In this document: one piece after another, positions 59,394 to 64,000 of the stretch | Numbering within the stretch: position 1 is the first letter of the stretch | How the letters are laid out: each line of letters opens with the position of its first letter | NCBI GenBank assembly: GCA_028279945.1 | Contig: JANQMT010000092.1 | Span: forward strand, 12,743-76,742 | Length of the DNA stretch: 64,000 nt | Direction of reading: 5' to 3' | Source: JAKSCF01 sp028279945 | GTDB taxonomy: Bacteria > Bacillota > Clostridia > Peptostreptococcales > JAAYPU01 | Notes under the pieces: generated by a model | The model's input: only the letters and a program-made list of their open reading frames with translations | Told to the model about the DNA's origin: nothing | The model's database searches: none | Translations under genes and position numbers: made by a program

Positions 59394-60761
59394 TTATCCT
59401 GCTATGATATCATAGTTTTTAACTTCTGTTTCATGTTTCTCTTTTTTTAGCTTAAATTTGTATTCATACACGATATATAAGAATGTCAGCCCCTCAGCAA
59501 TGGGGACTGATAGCCAAACGCCATCCGTTCCTAAAAACTTAGGTAAAATAAACAAGCAGGCCAATACGATTATTACACTTCTTAGAATTGTAATGAAAGC
59601 TGATATTTTAGGCCTTTCAGTACATTGAAAATACATGACTACTGCTAAATTCAGTCCTAAGAAAATATAATTGGAAAAGAATATTCTAATCCCTCTTGAA
59701 GCAAGCTGTATAACATTTTCTTCATTGACAATAAAAAGCTTAACCATTGATTCACTAAAAAATATACCGCTGAGGAAAAATAGAATCCCTGATACCAGTG
59801 CAATTTTAAAAACTAAGATCATGGCTTCTTTTACACGCGCTATTTTAAGAGCGCCATGATTATAACTGATTACGGGTTGCATGGACATGGTTAACCCTAA
59901 GAAAATCATCAGCATTAATGGATAAATATAATTGACGACACCATAAGCTGAAACACCTACTGCTCCTGCAAGTTTCATCATCATAATGTTGTGTGCCAAG
60001 GTAACAATAGAAATACCTATCTCAGCAAGAAAGCTGGGTACGCCGATAAACATTATTTCTTTTAACTTTTCCAAATCAAATTTTATTTTTACAAAATATA
60101 GATTTCCTCTCTTTGTCTGAAAGAAAATTACCATCATAATTAATGAAATAATATTGCCTGCACCTGTTGCAATAGCTGCTCCTGTTAAGCCCCATTTTAA
60201 AATAAATATAGCAACATAATCCAATGTTCCATTAATAACCGCACCTATTAATGTACAAATCATTGCAAATTTTGGTGCGCCATCAGCTCTAACAAAATTG
60301 GTTAAAGCAGTGCTCATAATAAATATAGGCGTTAAAAGGAGTATTACAACTAAGTACTCTTTAACCAAAGGTAAGATGGCTTCATTTGACCCTAATAACA
60401 TTGCAATAGGCTCTATAAATAACAATGTAATGGTCATAAATACGATGCTTATTAACACTAAGGTCATGGTGGATTGTGTAAATATCTTTCTTGCTTCATC
60501 AAATTTTTGTCTGGCAAATTGATTAGAAACAAGCGTAGAGCCTCCAATACCTACTAATAGTCCTAACCCTGTATATACAGTAAATAAAGGCACTACAATA
60601 TTGACAGCTGCAACGCCGACACTTCCAATTCCTCTGCCTACAAATACACCATCTATAAAAATGTGAATCGCCGCTACTAACATGCCTGTAACCGTTGGGA
60701 TAATATATTTTAATAGCAGCTTTGTTATTCTTTCCGTTTGTAACTCATATGTCCTATCCAT
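59394..60761 (-). CDS. MATE family multidrug efflux pump
   Basis: 455 residues with twelve membrane segments of the MATE family: early ATVTGM-like IIPTVTGMLVAAIHIFIDGVF segment in two parts, GLGLLVGIGGSTLVS, and a symmetric second half (GVPSFLAEIGISIVTLAHNI). It exports cationic drugs with Na+ or H+. The start is the ATG at 60761 (ATGGAGG upstream); the longer frame to 60818 reads through the promoter. A 19-bp-spaced MerR promoter precedes it, and a MerR gene is next upstream. Its frame is intact, unlike the MATE gene at 17857. Confidence 0.88.
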   Translation of the reverse strand: MDRTYELQTERITKLLLKYIIPTVTGMLVAAIHIFIDGVFVGRGIGSVGVAAVNIVVPLFTVYTGLGLLVGIGGSTLVSNQFARQKFDEARKIFTQSTMTLVLISIVFMTITLLFIEPIAMLLGSNEAILPLVKEYLVVILLLTPIFIMSTALTNFVRADGAPKFAMICTLIGAVINGTLDYVAIFILKWGLTGAAIATGAGNIISLIMMVIFFQTKRGNLYFVKIKFDLEKLKEIMFIGVPSFLAEIGISIVTLAHNIMMMKLAGAVGVSAYGVVNYIYPLMLMIFLGLTMSMQPVISYNHGALKIARVKEAMILVFKIALVSGILFFLSGIFFSESMVKLFIVNEENVIQLASRGIRIFFSNYIFLGLNLAVVMYFQCTERPKISAFITILRSVIIVLACLFILPKFLGTDGVWLSVPIAEGLTFLYIVYEYKFKLKKEKHETEVKNYDIIAG

Positions 60762-60833
60762 AATGACCTCCATATAGCTGGTTTTTTGCATAGGAATACA
60801 GCCTATACAAAATGCCACCTATTCACTAGGGTC

Positions 60834-60864
60834 ATTATAAACCTTATGGCTACTATAAGGTCAA
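60834..60864 (-). promoter_or_regulatory. MerR-type promoter with 19-base spacer before the MATE gene
   Basis: Minus strand: TTGACC (60864-60859), 19-base spacer, TATAAT (60839-60834). The dyad ACCTTAT-N7-ATAAGGT fills the spacer, as at BmrR-type promoters. Confidence 0.85.
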
Positions 60865-60895
60865 ATAAAATAGCATTATTTTACGTTGTTTTGTA

Positions 60896-61723
60896 TTATT
60901 TTTTCATTTTGACCGGAATGCTAATATCCACTAATAGCTGATCTTCATTTTCAACAATCATGTAGTCAATAATTGACAACTCAAATGAATCCCCCACTAT
61001 TTCTAAATGGTTCTGTTGGATATATACCTGTAAGCGTTCATATGTTTTATGGGTTTGATTAAAGCTGCCTTTATGCAGCGTTCTTACACAAAGCTGCTTA
61101 GGAATAATGGTGGCATTTTCGATATCATACTCACTATCTGTACTGAAGACATAGAAAATAGTCTTAAACTTATAGTAATCTCCATTGATAATATCTTCTT
61201 TATCTATAGATATCCCTATATCTCCGGTAAATAAAAAGATTTCGTTAGAGCTCAGTTCTAACAATTGGTTAAGTTCAAGGGCCCATTCATCATCGTTAAT
61301 ACATCTACCACCTAAATCTTTCCCAATAACAGTTAAAGGCCCTACTTCCTCCAGCCTAATGGAATGATAATTCTCAAGGGAAGTATATTCTTTAATGATA
61401 GAAACTTTATTATCTACATTTTGCTTTATTAAATTGAGTTGATTTATTTTCTTATCAACAATGTCACTTTGAGTTTTTAGAAACATTATGGTGTTTTCGG
61501 GATTTGGGTTATCAAGATAGCTCTTAATTTCATCAAGAGAAAATCCTAAGAATTTCAAATATTTTATCGTTTGAAGCCTCTGAAATTGGTTAAGACCGTA
61601 ATATCTGTAACCTGTTTGTTCATCTATTTCATTAGGCCTAAAGAGACCGATTTTATCATAGTATCTAAGGGTCTGGGCAGATATTTTATTTAATTTTGCT
61701 ATTTCTCCAATTAAATATCTCAT
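60896..61723 (-). CDS. MerR family multidrug-responsive regulator (BmrR-like)
   Basis: 275 residues: N-terminal MerR helix-turn-helix (IGEIAKLNKISAQTLRYYDKIG, residues 5 on; GYRYYGLNQFQRLQTIKYLK), a coiled-coil dimer helix (about 80-118) and a C-terminal GyrI-like ligand-binding domain (about 120-275). Such activators untwist a 19-bp-spaced promoter when they bind a drug. Exactly such a promoter lies downstream, before the MATE pump gene. The lead motif I quote is split across two turns of the wing. The pair forms a drug-induced efflux module. Confidence 0.88.
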   Translation of the reverse strand: MRYLIGEIAKLNKISAQTLRYYDKIGLFRPNEIDEQTGYRYYGLNQFQRLQTIKYLKFLGFSLDEIKSYLDNPNPENTIMFLKTQSDIVDKKINQLNLIKQNVDNKVSIIKEYTSLENYHSIRLEEVGPLTVIGKDLGGRCINDDEWALELNQLLELSSNEIFLFTGDIGISIDKEDIINGDYYKFKTIFYVFSTDSEYDIENATIIPKQLCVRTLHKGSFNQTHKTYERLQVYIQQNHLEIVGDSFELSIIDYMIVENEDQLLVDISIPVKMKK

Positions 61724-61782
61724 CTTGTACCTTCTTTTACTTTTCCAATCCTATAAAAACAATAAGCCGGTCTAACTTTACT

Positions 61783-62235
61783 CTAATCATTCTCTTTTTC
61801 CAAATTCAGAAGTTTTTCTTTTACATCAAGGCCGCCGCCAAAACCAACCAATTTTCCATTAGACCCAATGACTCTATGGCAAGGAATAGCCAAAACGATA
61901 GGATTTCTATTATTGGCAAGTCCTACTGCACGGCAAGCTTTTTCATTACCTACAGCTTTTGCTATTTCTTTATAGGTTCTAGTCTCACCATAAGGGATAT
62001 CTCTCAATGCAGCCCATGCTTTTTTCTGAAACTCTGTTCCTTTCGGCTCAATTTCAAATGTAAAAGCTTTTCTCTTTCCCTCAAGATACTCTAAGATTTC
62101 CGTATAAATCGACGCATACTTCTCAGGAATATTTGAATCTTCAATGTTATCCACAAAATCAATTTCAGTTACTTTGTCTCCTGTTACTTCAACTTTTAGT
62201 TGACATATTGAGTGATGGACATAAAAATATTCCAT
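61783..62235 (-). CDS. ogt: Methylated-DNA--protein-cysteine methyltransferase
   Basis: 150 residues. The acceptor motif IPCHRVIGSNGKLVGFGGG contains the active Cys, and PYGETRTYKEIAKAVGNEKA is the DNA-binding helix-turn-helix with the Tyr/Arg finger (CRAVGLANNRNP). It repairs O6-alkylguanine by moving the alkyl group to its own Cys, once per protein. The N-terminal domain is short, as in Ogt. It starts 10 bases after GGGAG and lies upstream of the MerR gene. Confidence 0.92.
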   Translation of the reverse strand: MEYFYVHHSICQLKVEVTGDKVTEIDFVDNIEDSNIPEKYASIYTEILEYLEGKRKAFTFEIEPKGTEFQKKAWAALRDIPYGETRTYKEIAKAVGNEKACRAVGLANNRNPIVLAIPCHRVIGSNGKLVGFGGGLDVKEKLLNLEKEND

Positions 62236-62356
62236 ATCACCAGCTCCCTTTATTCATTTAATATTTTAATTTGGACTTACTGCCATTTTAACATAAACCA
62301 TCAGGGTTATCACTTAGAACATACTGTCTTGGCTTTCTTTCAATACTACATTTTCA

Positions 62357-62390
62357 TAAAAAAAAGCTCCGAATATATTTTAATTCGGAA
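62357..62390 (-). terminator. Terminator of the flavodoxin gene
   Basis: CCGAAT-N8-ATTCGG (62369-62388) with an eight-T run on the minus strand. The remaining gap bases (62236-62463) show no gene. Confidence 0.75.
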
Positions 62391-62463
62391 ACTTTATAAA
62401 AGAAAATATGTGAAGATAAATTTATATTAAATGAAATATAATCTTAAATAAATTTAAATCCAT

Positions 62464-62895
62464 TTATGCTTTTGCTAATTTATCACCTAAATCTTTACAA
62501 TCTTGTATCCCATCATCATCAGGTTCTAATTGAAGAATTAAACCATCATCTACTAAAGTGGCGCCAAAACCTTTCATTTGTTCTTCCCAGTTTCTCATCC
62601 ATTCACCATCGCCCCAGTCATATGAACCAAATAGTGCTATTGATTTTTCGGCAAAATTTACATCTTTAAGAGATTCGATAAATGGATCTACAAATTCTTC
62701 TTCTAATACTTCTGCACCCATAGAAGGACAACCAAAAGCAATCAGCTCTGAGTTAATGACCATATCTTTATTGGCATCTTCAAATTTAACAACATCAACG
62801 GGATTGCCTGCATTTTTTACACCATCTGCAATCGCATTAGCCATGATCTCCGTATTTCCTGTTCCACTCCAATATAGTACTGTTACTTTTTTCAT
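62464..62895 (-). CDS. Flavodoxin
   Basis: 143 residues, a short-chain flavodoxin. The FMN phosphate loop is WSGTGNTEIMA (residues 9-19), and the two isoalloxazine loops are GCPSMGAEVLEEE and GSYDWGDGEWM. It carries low-potential electrons and commonly replaces ferredoxin when iron is scarce. That fits the Fur box at 62992-63010 upstream. It could feed electrons to the NifH-like protein of this window under iron limitation; this is inference. Confidence 0.93.
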   Translation of the reverse strand: MKKVTVLYWSGTGNTEIMANAIADGVKNAGNPVDVVKFEDANKDMVINSELIAFGCPSMGAEVLEEEFVDPFIESLKDVNFAEKSIALFGSYDWGDGEWMRNWEEQMKGFGATLVDDGLILQLEPDDDGIQDCKDLGDKLAKA

Positions 62896-62991
62896 ATTTT
62901 AATACCTCCGTTTATTATGTATTGTGTTGTAAGGCTGTTACAACCAGCAAATTAAAATATAATTGAGTTAAGATTTGTAAATGATAATTAT

Positions 62992-63010
62992 GATAATGAT
63001 TATCATTTTC
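62992..63010. promoter_or_regulatory. Fur box of the flavodoxin gene
   Basis: GATAATGATTATCATTTTC, 17 of 19 matches, inside a longer ATGATAATTATGATAATG-type repeat (62981 on), so two Fur dimers may bind. It lies about 97 bases before the start codon. Confidence 0.8.
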
Positions 63011-63062
63011 AAATTTCAAAAATATATTATCATATTTTATTTGATGTGTAAATATTTTTCTA

Positions 63063-63103
63063 TAAAAAAATAAACAAAACATTTATAAACAATGTTTTGT
63101 TTA
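63063..63103 (-). terminator. Terminator of the DUF3892 gene
   Basis: AAACAAAACATT and AATGTTTTGTTT arms followed by a T run on the minus strand. Confidence 0.85.
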
Positions 63104-63133
63104 CTTCGGACTCAAACAAAGTTAAATATTTTA

Positions 63134-63364
63134 TTAAAATGTTTGTAAATTATCCAAATTATCATTTTCCTGACTATTTGGATTGCTTCTTAAAAACTCT
63201 CTGCCATTTTTAGCTCTTCCGACATTGACGTCTTTAATCTTGTTATCTTTAGCCATCATTATAGCGTCATTGATTGAGTAAACATTTCCATCTTGGAGCA
63301 TTACATCCGTAATATCTCCATCTTTGTTTTTTCTAACTTTAGTTATTTTAGCTTGGTTATCCAT
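63134..63364 (-). CDS. DUF3892 family small protein
   Basis: 76 residues with the DUF3892 pattern: ITKVRKNKDGDITDVMLQDG, then INDAIMMAKDNKIKDVNVG, EFLRSNPNSQENDNLDNL and a final phenylalanine. It is a soluble, compact protein common in spore-forming Firmicutes and of unknown role. The start ATG follows GAGGAGGGATAAT. It stands alone with its own terminator. Confidence 0.85.
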   Translation of the reverse strand: MDNQAKITKVRKNKDGDITDVMLQDGNVYSINDAIMMAKDNKIKDVNVGRAKNGREFLRSNPNSQENDNLDNLQTF

Positions 63365-63579
63365 TATTATCCCTCCTCATTTTTAGTGTTTGAAATATTC
63401 TACAAAATATACATATTTTACTTTTCAAAGTACTGCATAACTCATGGTAAAATCAAAATAAAACTACTATCTAATATTTTACTAAACGCTAAAAATCCAG
63501 TCATTGAGCTAGAAAAAAAGCACATTAATATTAAAATCATGTTAGAATATTAGAATTGTGTTAATAATAACAAATTTCA

Positions 63580-63608
63580 TTGATTATAATATTTCATGAT
63601 GTTATATT
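63580..63608 (+). promoter_or_regulatory. Promoter of the last RND gene
   Basis: TTGATT (63580-63585), 17-base spacer, TATATT (63603-63608), 42 bases before the TTG start. No Fur-like box lies nearby. Confidence 0.45.
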
Positions 63609-63649
63609 CAATGAAGGAAAATAATGTAATAGCAAAGGAGTGAGCAACA

Positions 63650-64000
63650 TTGCCGCAAAATGATGATCATAGATTACAGGATCAGCACAATAATATTCCG
63701 GAATTAAAACAAGAAATGAATATTTTAGGTAGGATCTCCAGATTTTTTATCGAACGATATAGAATTGTTTTTTTATTGGTTATCGCAGTATTGGTATGGG
63801 GATCATTTTCATTTTCATCCCTTAAAAGAGAGCTTCAACCTGAAATAACGCTGCCTTATGGGTTTGTTACAATTCCATATATCGGGGCGGCCCCTGAAGA
63901 AATAGAAAAATTAATCACTGATAAGGTGGAGAAAAAGATTGATGAAATGTCTGATATCAAACAGCTAAGCTCATATTCTTCATATGGTGTTTCAAACATA
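63650..64000 (+). CDS. RND family efflux pump, N-terminal part (cut by window end)
   Basis: 117 codons from a TTG at 63650, which follows AGCAAAGGAG at good spacing, and still open at the last base. A hydrophilic leader of about 35 residues (MPQNDDHRLQDQHNNIPELK at its start) precedes the first membrane segment (IVFLLVIAVLVWGSFSF) and the typical RND start of the first loop (YIGAAPEEIEKLITDKVEKK, then MSDIKQLSSYSS). It resembles the pump at 39579-42668 in layout but not in detail. An adaptor gene would be expected outside the window. Confidence 0.88.
   Translation, partial: MPQNDDHRLQDQHNNIPELKQEMNILGRISRFFIERYRIVFLLVIAVLVWGSFSFSSLKRELQPEITLPYGFVTIPYIGAAPEEIEKLITDKVEKKIDEMSDIKQLSSYSSYGVSNI

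Noticed and set aside
63293..63553. 86-codon plus-strand frame near the end
   Set aside because: It overlaps the DUF3892 gene in antisense, has no ribosome site and has AT-driven composition.
1..64000. CRISPR arrays, tRNA or rRNA genes, insertion sequences, prophage
   Set aside because: No regularly spaced direct repeats, no cloverleaf with GTTCGAATC-type arm, no transposase or integrase motif and no phage structural gene were seen on either strand.

Overview
The window is about one-third G+C, with strong AGGAGG-type ribosome binding sites, sigma-A promoters of the TTGACA-17/18-TATAAT kind, a YfmM-type ABC-F protein, S-layer homology domains, a DUF3892 protein and phosphate butyryltransferase. 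This fits an anaerobic, low-GC Firmicute of the class Clostridia; I cannot place the genus. No rRNA, tRNA, CRISPR array, insertion sequence or prophage gene was seen. Most genes lie on the minus strand.

1-14.7 kb is general metabolism: a YjbQ protein, an acetyltransferase, a cation/proton antiporter, an ABC-F ATPase and an EamA exporter. Next comes a hydantoin-type catabolic block: an NCS1 permease, a DUF917 protein and a HyuA-like protein behind a well-formed sigma-54 promoter. Divergent to it is a sigma-54 activator gene followed by a second, diverged DUF917/HyuA pair. A 218-bp imperfect palindrome sits between the permease and the DUF917 gene.

14.8-55.6 kb is an iron-starvation island. 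I count eight Fur-like boxes in the window (seven here, one at a flavodoxin). The island holds (i) a small secreted NEAT-like protein; (ii) a Crp-family regulator, a MarR regulator with twin operators, a MATE pump gene broken by one stop codon, and a FecBCD-type importer; (iii) a GGDEF enzyme; (iv) a haem-uptake operon with a 1611-residue NEAT/InlB-repeat/SLH surface protein, a second NEAT protein, an IsdE-like importer, YbaN and a CydDC-like exporter pair; (v) a Fur- and TetR-controlled RND efflux operon that ends in a methyltransferase; (vi) a CbrA-type flavoprotein, a cupin and a DUF2164 remnant; and (vii) a tightly coupled seven-gene operon that joins a FecBCD-type importer to a three-gene nitrogenase-like reductase.

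The last operon is the most exciting content. Its NifH-like protein has all ATPase and [4Fe-4S] motifs. Its NifD-like and NifK-like subunits keep only three plus one cluster-type cysteines, which resembles dark-operative protochlorophyllide reductase (BchNB) rather than nitrogenase. A Crp-type palindrome is centred exactly at -41.5 of its predicted start, a Fur box covers the start, and the divergent neighbour encodes a Crp-family regulator. I infer an iron-starvation-induced system that imports a metal chelate or tetrapyrrole and reduces it; the substrate is unknown.

55.6-64 kb is mostly housekeeping: a membrane-anchored MutS homologue, Ptb, a GntR regulator, a MATE pump under a MerR regulator with a 19-bp-spaced promoter, Ogt, a Fur-controlled flavodoxin, DUF3892, and the first 117 codons of another RND pump cut by the window end.
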